A DNA stretch of 64,000 nt from assembly GCF_032854445.1 (NCBI RefSeq), contig NC_088298.1:20049295-20113294 (forward strand), written 5' to 3'. The translations under genes were made by a program, and so were the position numbers. Positions 45,211 to 57,400 of the stretch are shown in pieces; position 1 is the stretch's first letter, and each line of letters begins with the position of its first letter. Origin of the DNA: Liolophura sinensis (lineage: Eukaryota; Mollusca; Polyplacophora; Chitonida; Chitonidae). The notes under the pieces were generated by a model, which ran no database searches, was not told where the DNA came from, and worked only from the letters and a program-made list of their open reading frames with translations.

Positions 45211-46640
45211 GGGACATAGTGCATAGATTATAATCATCTAGTTGGCTGACATCTACAATTTAAGAGTATCATTTGATTCTTTCCAAACCCAACTTCATTT
45301 AACAGGCTCAGAATGACCACTGTTGTTGTTGGAGCTGACCTTGACCTAATTATTCTTTGAGAATGAACATTCCATTGCAACTTTTTACAGGGGTCGTTAT
45401 GTTTTTGAAGGCCGAGTTGAAGTTAGGACAGAAGGGACCAAGTGGAACCATTTTTCCTACCAAAAAAGTATTGTTGATCAACCAGACTTCTACAGCTTTC
45501 TAGAAACAAAATATGTTAATTAATACAAGAGAAAGTTGATGTGTTTTGTGAAAATTTTTGTTTACTTTTTCAAGCAGGGTAGATATTCATACTTAGTGTG
45601 AACGAGAGAAATGTGCAAGATTTTTGGATAAGTTTTCAGCTCAGATTAGTTGCAAAATCATCTACATTTGTACATCAAAAACGTGGATAAATTCTGAAGG
45701 TTGACAACCATAGAAGGTAACTTTTGACTTCCTTCTTTGGTCTAGAGATAGTAACTACCTACCACCCCTGGTGGCCAAGAGAAGATAACTGTTGATTTCC
45801 TCTGTGATCAAAGGGACATAACTGCGAAAATGTGAAAGAGCATGTGGTGGAAATGAAATACTGTCAGAGCGAGCCTTTGGGAAATAACAGAACAGCAGTT
45901 TTTTCAGGGGCGATGCCTTACATTAAGAGAAAGATAGTACTTAAAAGTATGAGATACTATTTTCCCCTTTTCTTCTTCTTGTATTTAATATGTATTGTAA
46001 ATGTCAGTTGTGTGAATTTATTTATATATATATATATTTTTTTGTGTGTGGCAAAAACAAACAACTGTTGGCATAATATTAACTGTATACACACTTCAGT
46101 ACATGTATCTCTTCCAATCAGCTCACAGAAAAAATTGTTACTGCTTTATATGTGTATGTGGTGCGATTCACCAGAATAACAAGTATTAATAGCGTTTCGA
46201 AATTATCAGAGGGTCTAAAGCTTTTCCTGATATTTATAGACTTTCATATTACCGGTATACCATTTTCAGCTAAATACTTCCATGTTGAATGTTTCTGGTT
46301 GCACTTTAACTCACAGCAAGTATGTATATGTACATGCCTACAACTTTTGGGATGGTATCCTGAGCTTGTAAAAGTAGGCCAAAGGGAAATTCTCACGTGT
46401 ATATTTACAGATATCCAGCCTAATCTTACAATCCTTACAGCTCGTGTCGCTCTCGACCTTCCGCTTTATGTCACTGCCACCAGTAGACAAACTTGACCTT
46501 TGGAGCCTGTGAGACGCACAGACTTGTCTTGTGTAACCACCCACAGAACTGTATCATCAGCATTCATCAATGAAATTGTTTTAGGTTTTGGTTAGAATCA
46601 TGTTGTACGTACCCTAAATAAAGAGAATGCATGTGTATAA
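45211..46640 (+). other. TAMALIN-like 3' UTR (probable extent)
   Basis: No other coding feature is seen after the stop. The first convincing AATAAA is at 46617-46622, about 1.4 kb downstream. Further AATAAA hexamers near 49363 and 49405 allow longer isoforms. Confidence 0.5.
46617..46622 (+). promoter_or_regulatory. Candidate polyadenylation signal AATAAA
   Basis: Canonical hexamer on the sense strand downstream of the TAMALIN-like stop, followed by a TG-rich stretch (gcatgtgtataaagtattgt). Confidence 0.5.
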
Positions 46641-49600
46641 AGTATTGTTAGAAACAAAGGTTGAGACAGATTGTTTGTGTTTTCTGACATCACTTCCTGC
46701 CTCATTCCCCAGTGACCCCAGTGACCTCGGCATTGTTTAAGATTTCTGAGCAAAATTTACAAGTATTGGCAGTAATGTAAAGTAGAGAGCGATGCACGCA
46801 CTGTAAGGAGTATGTTGTAAGGATGTTGTACATTTGTGTGTAGAAGGATTAATACAGCTGAAAAACGGGTTTGTAGCACCATCGCAAAATTTGAAATATA
46901 CATGTGATAGGGATACACATACTATTTACATCTTCAGCTACAACAGTAAAGACATGAGGTGCCCTAGTGTCAATAAGCGATTGAGTGTGCTTTTTCGTGT
47001 CATCTTATATAAAGATCACTAGAGACCACTTGTCTTCCACCTATGTGACACATGTCACATGTTGGAAAGTGCATAATTTACTTGCCGAAGGTCGGTGGTT
47101 TATACTGGCCACTCCAACTTCCTCCACCCTTGATTACAGGCTGCCATTATATAATTGAAAACTTTTTTGCGTATCATGTCAAACAACAATCAGAAAAAGG
47201 TACTTACAGCTTGAAAATTGTAGATGATGCTCTTTAGCAAAATATGGAAAATATACTAGATGCAACCAGAAATAGATACATGTAAATTTACCCCTCTCAG
47301 TATAATCAACGTATGATGCAAATTTACGCCTTTAAACATTAAGGACTGAAGACAACCAAAGTGCTAATATGATTTCATGAACCAGAAATTTTTTTGCCAT
47401 GGATTTGCTGGTAGAAAGTTTTCGTAGGCTAAGTTTCTTATAATCATGATGGCGACACTTTCCAAAACATGTGTGTTGCCAGGGTAGTTACTTTCAGCTT
47501 ATACTACAATTGCTTTGAGCATGAGACCCCTGCCCTGCCCAGTCTTAAAATGAACCCTTTCGCTCACAACAAATGGCTAGTGCTGAAACTGACATTGGGT
47601 AGGAAAACAAGAGCTAGCTATGTTTGTATCTCTGCCTCTAATATGTGTTATCCAAGACTTCTGATTTATGACTATTTATAACCTTATCTTATTTACCTGA
47701 CTCAAGTATTGTTACCTTTGAATTATATTTAAGGTGTTTGTTTTGCAATTCTGTAAAAATATTTTATTTACACTTCATTTTGTTAATTTCAGAGATATTT
47801 CTAAAGACATCTATATTTTTGGTGTTTACGTATGTGTGCTTATTAAAGTGTAAGCGACTTTATTTTGCAGGGCTGAAATATGTTCATTTTATAAATGATG
47901 GAAATGTGCATAACATGATTTTTTTGTTCCTTAGATTGTAACCAAATGAAATCAAGTAATCAAGTAAGAATTACAAGTACTGCACCTCGTAGATTGCGTG
48001 AATCAAGAATGGCAGACCTTTTAATACAAGTAAAATCAAAATAACCAAAATCCATGTCAAAATTGTTCCTATAGCACATGATTTAAAATGGATTCTCAAT
48101 GTCTACATCAGCATTCATTTGAAGATATTTTTTGGTAATTTTGATTAATATTCCAATGAGATGTATCCAGTTTTGTGTTAGTTTTTATTATTGTATGTTA
48201 CGCATAGTGACTTTAAGTTTTCATATCAATACTTCATGATTTCAGCCTATTTCACGCGTTCCAGAAATTTACCTGTAATACATAGGGCCACGTGACTGTT
48301 CATCATTTTCACAGCATTATTTAGCTGTTGGATAAGGTTGTATTTGTCTGAGCAGTTTTTTACTGCACTAGCATTATGTAATACAGTAAGTAATTTTTGC
48401 GTGCATGCAAATGAGAAGTTACAAAATATTAGCATGTCATTTAGATAAATTTCCTGTTTTCAACAGTCAATACTGACATATACACAGATATTTGGGTATG
48501 TGTCCTTTTTGTTTTGTTAAAAAGGCCTTGGAATTTCACAGGTCTCATGTCATATAAGATTCCCAGTTTATAATTGTAAAAAAGGGAAAAAAAAAAGACA
48601 AAAAATTAAATTAAAATACCGTTGTCATAGGTGTTTACCGAGAAGGCACCTCTTCACAGGATAGGTTGTAAAACATTCATTCCAAATAGCCTGGGGATCT
48701 AAATCAACAGAAAGTGTACTGTTTGATTTCTGAAATCTTGTAAAAGAGATAACAGTTTGACATTTAACTTTAGTAGTAAATGTAATTCCTTTAATGTGTG
48801 TTTAGCAAACAGACACCTGATCGACATTCACATCGAGGTCATATCATTATAAGTATGACCATATTGCTTTAAGTTGCACGATTTAATGCTTGGTATAAAT
48901 GGATTACCTCCCTTTCCAGGAGCTTGAACACTTCAGTGTGCACTGCATTGTGGGTATTAAGTGTCTGCACCTGGTATTATAAAGATTTTCTCCTGTTTCT
49001 TTTCTTTTTTTTATTCTAAAATGTGATAAAAATCATTTAATACTCATTCTGTATTTCCATTTTATCCGATTTGTTTATGCATATGTACATAATATTTTTG
49101 GAGAACCATATTGTCAGTGTTTTCAAACAGTTATGTTGAATTCATTTTATTTTTCTGTGGCCTCCCCAGCACAGAGAGCATTACTTGGCGCGAAGTCAAG
49201 GCCAGTGAACTAAAATCAAAAACCATTAATTATGTATATCTTTGAAGTTTTGCTTTTAATAAGTGCTACCTTGTTTCTAATGTTATTAAGTAACACATAT
49301 GCTATTTAGCAGTCAGAATCAAAACATGCCTTAAAACAGAACACATCTACGAAAAAAAAGTGAATAAACCATAGATGTTTCTAGCATGTCCTGTATGAAA
49401 CATGAAGAATAAAAGTCTTTTTTTTTTTCAGCTCAAAAATTTCTTGCAACTGACATAAAGAGAACTTAACCACAAAAACGATGTAAAACAACAGTTGTGT
49501 GTATTGGAAGTTTTGTGTAGACTAATTCTGTGTAAAATCAACTTTTTGTGACTTGTCAGCCTGGGATTTGTCCAAGTTTTCATGAAACACTCCAGTGTTT

Positions 49601-50377
49601 AAATCCACGTAATTGCAAAAAGCCCCAAAATGGTGGTTTCTAGATGGGGACTTCAAATTGGAAAAATACTACACACAGAAGTAAGCATCCGTGTAAAAAC
49701 ACTGAAAATTATTGTGAAAACTACCATCTCCTTGTATTTACATTTAATTCCATATTTAAAACATTTCTAGTAAATGTAACAAGAAGTAAAATTCTCGTGG
49801 AAAAACAGTACAAAAATTATCAACAACGCCGACCATTGAATTCAAGTATGTCATTGCGTTTTACTCCCCCCCAGAAAAAAAACAAAAGCTAAGAAAAATG
49901 TGAGGTAAATTTGGATTTTAGTTTTAAGTGGTCTTTCAACTAGCACTTTCTTTTGCAAAATTCTTCTATGAGATTGCATTGCTTTGTAAGTACTGTAGTA
50001 AATGTATTATATACTTATAGTTCCAGAGTAGCCACATTGTATTACTGGTACCCATGTATAAACAGACAGCACTATTTAACCGATACATTTTGTTACCCAG
50101 GCTGACTAGTACATTGTCTGAGTGTGAATTGGTTGACAATATTACTGACTTATGGTGCATATAGTACTTCATCCCCCAAGGTGATTATTAAAGTTGTTGC
50201 CAGAATTAAAATAAAATTTCAGACTGGTTTCAAGACTGGTTTGTTAGTTTTATCTCATTACATAGTTGTTTATTGTATTGACATTGTAGCTCTTTGCAGC
50301 GAAAAAATAGTTACGGTGGAATGATGGAGGAAGGTGGTGAAGCCATAGCTCAGGATGGAAATCATCAAACGTGGTTT

Positions 50378-50644
50378 GGGCGCCTAGGTGGCTCAGCTGG
50401 TTAGCGTGCTGGTGCAGCGTAATGACCCATGAGCCTCTCCCCATTGCAGTCGCTGTGAGTTCAAGTCCAGCTCATGCTGGCTTCCCCTCCGGCCATACGT
50501 GGGAAGGTCTGTCAGCTACCTGCGGATGGTCGTGGTTTTCCCCCAGACACTGCCCGATTTCCTTCCACCATAATGCTGGCCGGCGTCGTATAAGTGAAAT
50601 ATTCTTGAGTATGGCGTAAAACACCAATCAAATAAATAAATCAA
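50378..50644 (+). mobile_element. SINE family A, full length
   Basis: Head gcgcctaggtggctcagctg, B-box region GTGAGTTCAAGTCC, full core, tail caaataaataaat. Confidence 0.92.
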
Positions 50645-51402
50645 TCAAACCTGGTTCAATCCGAGTTATGGTCAGTGTATTTACCTGATGGCTTGGACAT
50701 TACCATAAGGTCACACCAATTTAAACTTTTACTTTACGGCCAAAAGAAAAATGAACAAAATTGAAAAAAATCACCTAATTTATGGGAAGTGTGGCTATCC
50801 CAGCAGGTGTTTATGTGATGAGCAATCCTTGAAAAACAGGGAAATCCAATACATTATGATTGGACACAATCAATATCAAGTTGGATTTTACTTTCAATCC
50901 ATTTTTTGGGGGTTTTTTTGTCACATCGCCAGTAAAAAACACAAAATGAAATTGATGCTGCCTAACTGCTTCTACCATTATGGCACACTGGTACATATTT
51001 TCACCTTGCCAGGGTTAGTCCGTGCTGATTGATTTCTTCAGTTTCTTTGGCTATAATATGAAATTGGTCAAAGGTTGTGATCTTCAGCAGGAACACTTTG
51101 GATCTTTCAAGTAGAACCCTGACTTTAGATGAGGATAACACAATAATTAGTTAGGGTCATCAAAACAATAAATGATTACATCATTAAATGCATTTGTTAG
51201 GGCAAGAGCTTGAAGTTTTTATTGGAATTTTAATTGATGTTTTCTTGCATTTCTCTATCTATTTTAATTTCTTTAAAATCTCTATCTTTGCACTAACCAT
51301 AACGAAGAATCACTGTGGACTGACACAATTTTTCCTGATAGGGTAAGGTTATGCCCAACAAGAAATCTCCAACAGCTGGAGTGGAATGAATGAATGATTA
51401 TC

Positions 51403-51517
51403 AGTCGGAGAGGAAGCCAGTCTGAGCTGGACTTGAACTCACACCAACCGCATTGGTGAGAAGCTCCTGGGTCTGCACCATGCTGGCGTTCTAAGCCACT
51501 CAGCCATGGAGGCCTCC
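51403..51517 (-). mobile_element. SINE family A, head half only
   Basis: Minus-strand head with ggaggcctccatggctgagt and GTGAGTTCAAGTCCAGCTCA. The core and tail are absent. Confidence 0.8.
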
Positions 51518-51536
51518 AATTTGCAAAAGATTTGAT

Positions 51537-51735
51537 TGCCTGATTGGTGTTTTATGCCGAATGCAAAAAAAATTTCACTTATACGGAGGTGGCGAGCATT
51601 ATGGTGGGAGGAAAATGGGCAGAGCCTGGGGGAAACCCATGACCCTCCACATGTTGCTGTCAGACCTTCCCACATACGGCCGCAGAAGAAGCCATTATGA
51701 GCTGGACGAACTCACAGCAATACACTGGTGAGAAA
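51537..51735 (-). mobile_element. SINE family A, partial
   Basis: Tail gcctgattggtgttttatgc through the core to agctggacgaactcacagca. Most of the head is missing. It lies 20 bp from the isolated head at 51403-51517, so the two may be pieces of one rearranged insertion or two insertions. Confidence 0.8.
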
Positions 51736-51789
51736 AAGAAGTCATATTGTTAAATCCATATAGGCAATCTAAAAAGAGCGCGAGACTGG

Positions 51790-52035
51790 CCATCATAAGA
51801 TTTCACCATGCTTCAATGCCAACATACTGGAAGTGCTGCCTAACTCAATTGCCATGCCGAAGACACCAGACACAGTACACAACCCAGTCAAATTACTAGA
51901 ATATACTGACATGTGGGTTAATAGTCTTCTATCTATCCTTCATATGAACAGCACCAGTAAGTGAGGTACAGGTAGTACCAAGGTTTAAAGCATTATGTAT
52001 GACTTGACACCCGTTTGAACCCCAGACCTATGGCT
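51790..52035 (+). mobile_element. SINE-like fragment related to 34540-34820
   Basis: Shares gccgaagacaccagacacag, acccagtcaaatta and the accaaggtttaaag end with the body of the element at 34348-35039. Confidence 0.5.
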
Positions 52036-52711
52036 TGGAACACCACTGGGTCACATTCCAATTCAAAAAACCAGTAAATAAGGACTGAAATGACATTTAA
52101 AGTTTGCCTTAACATGCAATTTTTTAAAGCCTCCATGAAATCAGCTTGTAAAAGTGAAGACAATCAATTCTCTCAGAGAAACAACTAACCCCTCCAAAAG
52201 ATTTGATTTTAAAATATATTAATATATTTAAATCTCACCTAGAGCTTTCCCCCCAAAAAGAGTTCCACAGATAGTAAATCTGAACAACACAACAAACTGA
52301 TGATGTTAAGGCGATGATAAAATCTGCCAACAATGTACATGTATTTCATCCAATCAGAATTTGCTAAAGCAGAATATAAAAAAAAATCATTTGCTCTATA
52401 TAAAGTCATTGGGATTGTGTACATGGAACATACAGATATGAGAAACGTATGTCTTGAATTTCATCGAAAAAAATTAAATAGATTCCAATAGGTTAATACA
52501 ACGAGATTTAAATCAATGAATTAAAATTTTGCTTAATACTAAAATTAAAACATTACTGTATACTGAAATTAAAATATCACTAAAAAAACTGTTTAACAAA
52601 GTGCATATTAGGTCACTTGGACATAACTACCATTGCATCCCAAGGCCTACATGTATTGTTTGTTATCATTGCTGTATATGTACTTTAGGTACATGTTGCA
52701 GGACAGGCACG

Positions 52712-52832
52712 AGACTGGAACAGGCACTAGATTGGAACAGGCTCCAGACTGGAACAGGCACTAGACTGGAACAGACTCCAGACTGGAACAGACTCCAGAC
52801 TGGAACAGGCACCAGACTGGAACAGGCAACAC
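52712..52832. repeat. 17-bp minisatellite
   Basis: Seven units of AGACTGGAACAGGCACT with GGCTCC / GACTCC variants. Confidence 0.95.
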
Positions 52833-53324
52833 ACTGCAGTACGTTCCTCAGTAAAGACTAAATTCATTCAAACATACTACCAGTGTTTAAGAAAAGGACA
52901 CTCAAAATCAAAGTAGGCATTACTAGATAAGCCAATTCAAACTATGCATACAGATACTCACTTATTTTTTTTTTTTTTAGATTATTTGAAGAAAGTTAAT
53001 TAAAGGCATACAAATGTTTGAATTTCAAGGTGGTCTCCATGGAATATACTAGTGTTTAACCTGTTTATACCAGTGTTTAAAAACACAAATATCACAAAAC
53101 ACTACTCTAAACATGACACTGAATGTTGGAATAGCTCTTTTTTTACCCTTGAGTAAAACATTACTGAAATGTTGCTCTCAAAAATGTCTTCCTAAGCATG
53201 ATGAAAAAATGGTGAAGCGACGTCAGTTTGGTGAAGAAAGCCTACTACAGAATTCCAACATAAATGCCTTTTACACTCTTTAAAAAAATCTAAAAAGATA
53301 GTTTTTGGATAAGTATTTTTACAC

Positions 53325-53565
53325 ATAGTTTTCAGTTACACATAATTTTCAGTTACAGATAGTTTTCAGTACACACAGTTACACATAGTTCTCAGTTACA
53401 GATAGTTTTCAGTTAACCAGTTTTCAGTTACACTCTCACACTTATTTTTCAGTTACAGATAGTTTTCAGTTACACATAGTTTTCAGTCACACACAGTTAC
53501 ACATAGTTTTCAGTTACACAGTTTTCAGTTACACATAGTTTTCAGCTACACACTGTTTCAGTATG
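53325..53565. repeat. 17-bp minisatellite, second type
   Basis: Repeated CAGTTACACATAGTTTT and CAGTTACAGATAGTTTT with irregular insertions. It ends only about 165 bp from the PRIM2 stop and lies next to its candidate polyadenylation signal. Confidence 0.93.
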
Positions 53566-53581
53566 ATGAACCTCACTTTCT

Positions 53582-53587
53582 TTTATT
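53582..53587 (-). promoter_or_regulatory. Candidate PRIM2 polyadenylation signal
   Basis: TTTATT on the plus strand is AATAAA on the minus strand, about 145 nt beyond the PRIM2 stop codon. Confidence 0.5.
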
Positions 53588-53730
53588 ATAATGTAATGGA
53601 CAGAAACACATTCATATTGGAAAACCAGTACAAAATACTCACTTCTATGGTAACTGGTGTTATAAGAAAATCAAATGTGCCAGATTTCGTCCATGTCTGA
53701 CATTCAAACCATGTCTAAAAGTATCAACAG

Positions 53731-54465
53731 TCACCAATTGTTTTCAGTATGTAGCATTTTTCTTGCCATTTTGTAATATTCTAATGGCCTTGTAATAATA
53801 CCAATTTTAGCCTCCATTTGCACCTTTGCATCAGAAGTCGGCCATTCGTATCTCTTGATATCTGGCTTGCATGGATCATTGTCATGACAACAAACCTGTG
53901 TCAACTCAGTCTCACCAGAATCTCCTATCAATGAAACTTGTGTTGTCATAGTAACATGATTTGAAAGTTCTGGAGGTTTGGCATCGGATGTGCAAGATAA
54001 ACGATCAAAATGCCGCAGTTCATTTCCTTGACTATTTTTTGTATCAATCAAATTCTTGTAATGATTTTCTTTTTGATTATTCTTCAGAAGATCATCACAG
54101 AAAGGAAGATACTTATTATCACTGTCTGTGAGCATTTTCTCATGCAAATTTTCTGTGTCAGAACGCACACAAAACTTCTCTGTGAGTTTGTTGGAGGATT
54201 TTGACTGACTGTCTAAATCACTACCACAATGATGTACAGATCCCAAAGCTGAAGACGTATTTATGGTTTCCTTTTTGATACTTTCTGATTTGTGCCAAAG
54301 AAATTCCCCACAGGCTCTTTGATAGTCTCCCTTGGCTGAACTCTTCAGGACTGTGTCTACTTCTTTTTGACTCAAGCCCTCTGATTGGAGAAGGTTGGTC
54401 AGGTGACTCTGGTCAAAATGGACAAATGGGCATCCACCTGAGTCCGAATGTCCAAAAGTTGTCTG
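53731..54465 (-). CDS. PRIM2: PRIM2 exon E (last two Fe-S cysteines, insertion, stop)
   Basis: The 735-bp last exon has acceptor ATTTTCAG (a CAG three bases further in is an alternative) and its stop at 53731-53733. GGCPFVHFD and YQRACGEF supply the third and fourth cysteines. The following ~150 residues are polar and probably disordered, then RPLEYYKMARKML. Confidence 0.87.
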   Translation of the reverse strand, partial: QTTFGHSDSGGCPFVHFDQSHLTNLLQSEGLSQKEVDTVLKSSAKGDYQRACGEFLWHKSESIKKETINTSSALGSVHHCGSDLDSQSKSSNKLTEKFCVRSDTENLHEKMLTDSDNKYLPFCDDLLKNNQKENHYKNLIDTKNSQGNELRHFDRLSCTSDAKPPELSNHVTMTTQVSLIGDSGETELTQVCCHDNDPCKPDIKRYEWPTSDAKVQMEAKIGIITRPLEYYKMARKMLHTENNW

Positions 54466-57400
54466 CTGAAAATTGATTTTGAATCATTATCGATTGAGAA
54501 AGAGGGGAGAGTTACTTGTAAAAGACTTTCACAATTGAATACTTCCTTATTTGCTTCTTATGGTGAACAAGTTCAAATTCCTCCCCAAAAACTTTTCTTA
54601 GAGGCAAATAAACATGATAAAATATTACTTTTGGTGCCAGGACTTACCTTCAATAAATGAATGACCTTTGCTAAAGGGTAAAATGTCCAAAAAATTCTAA
54701 TATGTACCTCAAGTTGATAAATTATAAATGAACTCAGCACCAAAATCTGCTGTGGGCGACTTCTGGTAGAACTCTTCTTCCCAGAAGGTAGCGAACAGTA
54801 CAGTTCATTTTCCGCTTGACAATCAGGAAACTTGCAAGTTGGACGTAGGGTCCGAGTTTACGACTCTTATTGGCTGAGGCAACAAACCCCCAGCATAAAT
54901 TACAGGATGTTAAAGATGGCGGACACAATGGACTTCTTTTTGATTCAAGCCCTCTGATTGGAGAAGGTTGGTCAAGTGATCAAAACTCCTCTACACAAAG
55001 GTTACTAAGCACTAAAGGGGTTAGTCCCGGCATGTGGATCAAAAGCTTGTGAAACCTTTTACGTTTACATGGTGATGACTTGACTTCCTTATTATTATTG
55101 AACCCACGTACAGCTGTAAGTCTTAAGCAGTATATATTGTCTGCCATTGTTCAGATCTGTTTTCACTCCTCTTGAATAACTTTTTGTTGTATTTTCTGTA
55201 TCCTTTTTTTTTGTTGTTGTCTTTTTCTTTAATAAAAGAAATAAAAAACAAAATCCAGACATACCTGCAGGGAATGACAGCAATGACCTCTGTAGTTGAC
55301 CCTTGACCCTTCAAGGCCGTAAAGATGACGGATGCTGTAGGTGTACCGGCTACCGTCACGATGCCAATCATGGCAACAGCTTTTCTTATCTCCACTGACT
55401 AAAGAGTACTCCTGTTTCCAGAACATCAGGGCTTCATGAACAGGAAGGCCAATTTCTTTCAGAAAGAGTGTGTACTGAATCTGTTAGAAAGAACACAGAC
55501 AAACTGAACCAGCAATTAGATTTGGAATAAGACAAGAGTGTTCTTACTGGAAAAACATATAAACATTATCACTGGTCTGGCTGCAGCCTCAAGTGAGGGT
55601 GTTCCTGTCTATGGGCAGTGGTTTCCATCAGTGGTGTCTGATTTCCTTCGTCAATAATCATGACTGCTATTGTATAAAGAAAGAATTCTTCAGCATAGCC
55701 AAAAGAAAAACAAAAAAGAAAACACTCAAATGAATAAAGAAACAAAATTGGTTGCATTGTTAATTAGATTACAGAGACAGAATACTCCAATTTATGCATT
55801 CATATTATTAATATATAAGTAAACATCTGGAAATTGTATCTACTGTACATGTAATTCTTCATCCTCTTTGCATGACTGCAAGGTGTTCTGAAGGCAATAT
55901 TTCGTGATGACTCATAAAATTACACTTTCTGTGAAGCCCTGATATGGACCAATCCAACCAACTCAGTTCTGTCACCAAAATCAAATTAAAAACGTACATA
56001 AATTCCACTGAAAGTGGCTCATTTATATGCGAAAAGGTTGAGGAATTAGGGTATTTATAATTTACTTTTTAAAGTTTTTCATTATCTGTACAGATAATTT
56101 ATTGATTTATTTATTTATTTCATTGGTGTACACTGTACTCTTGAAAAACTATTTCACTTATATATGCAGGAATCCACGCCCATCTACAGGTAACTAGCAG
56201 ACCTGTCAAACAAACAACCAGAATGCTAGAATATTATATGAACTACACAAATCTGAGGATTTAAACATGTAGAAACCAATGCACAATTCCATGTAGACCA
56301 GCCCTTCAGGGGAGAGGGGGTAGATCCAGGGTCTATCCTGAGTCGGGTCACATCTAAGACCTTAAAAGAGGCAGATGTAGCTTCCTTGCTTGGTGTTCGG
56401 CATTAAATGGGTAGTGCAAGATCTGGTTGACCTGTATCAGTATAATGGCTTGGGTGGGACGGCTTTCCTTGCCTTCAGTAAGTCGTCTCAGTGAAGCAGC
56501 ACTCGATAAAAAAAGATGTGGAAATCCGTCCTGCAACAAGGAGTCACATTACATGCACTCTAAGGACTCCTTCGTCCTTATATGACTGAAATATTCAAGC
56601 ACTGACTCACTCACTTTTCCATTTTCCTGGAATTTATGTGACATGAAACAATCGCCCAGGCTACAGCAGGACTTGGAACTGAACATGGCTGTGAACTTTG
56701 TAGACACATAGTGGATTCGAGCATAAAGCGTTTGAGTGCTTGGCCAATAAGCCCCCTCCCCCCCATCCCCTCCCACTTCAAAATAAGCTGGAATTTTACC
56801 CTGGAGTGATGTTTCAATCGATGCTTCTCTCTCAGCACTCTGTGGAGGTGGGTCATACAAGGTGGGTAAAACGCCACTTCTGTCTCCACCTCAGTGTGGC
56901 TCAACAAATCCCCAGCTACACCTCCAGTTTGGTCCAAAGATGGCTGACTGGCAAGGAAAATACTCTGGTGGGAAAAAGGAATTGATGATCGATTTAATAA
57001 GATCTAATTATTTTGACAGGATGATCGATTTTCCTTAAAAACGCTTCACCAGAGATTTTTGGCAAAAAATCCATATTCACATATCAAATCCATCTTTCTG
57101 TATTTGAACACCATGCATGACAATAGTAGCCAAAGGCACTTTTATATATTTTAAAGCAAAAGATTGATTTATTTATTTGATACATTCGATTGGTGTTTTA
57201 CGCCGTACTCAAGAATATTTCACTTATAGGACGGCAGCCAGCATTAAGGTGGGAGGAAACCTTGCAGAGCCCAGGGGAAACCCATGACCATCCGCAGGTT
57301 GCTGGCAGACCTTCACAATTACGGTAAAGGAAAAGACAACACTAGATATATGCACTGATACAGTATCTCACACGAAGTTTAAAAAGTGTTTTTAGACTAA

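Larger units (their letters stand above)
46641..53580. other. Intergenic interval between convergent genes
   Basis: No gene supported on either strand. Frames here are short and lack codon bias or family similarity. It holds SINE copies at 50378-50644, 51403-51517 and 51537-51735, a SINE-like fragment at 51790-52035 and two 17-bp arrays near 52.7 and 53.4 kb. Stretches 46640-50370 and 52040-52700 contain nothing I recognise. Confidence 0.6.

Noticed and set aside
45832-46496. Two frames of about 115 codons after the TAMALIN stop
   Set aside because: AT-rich, hydrophobic by composition, overlapping, no family match. Best read as 3' UTR.
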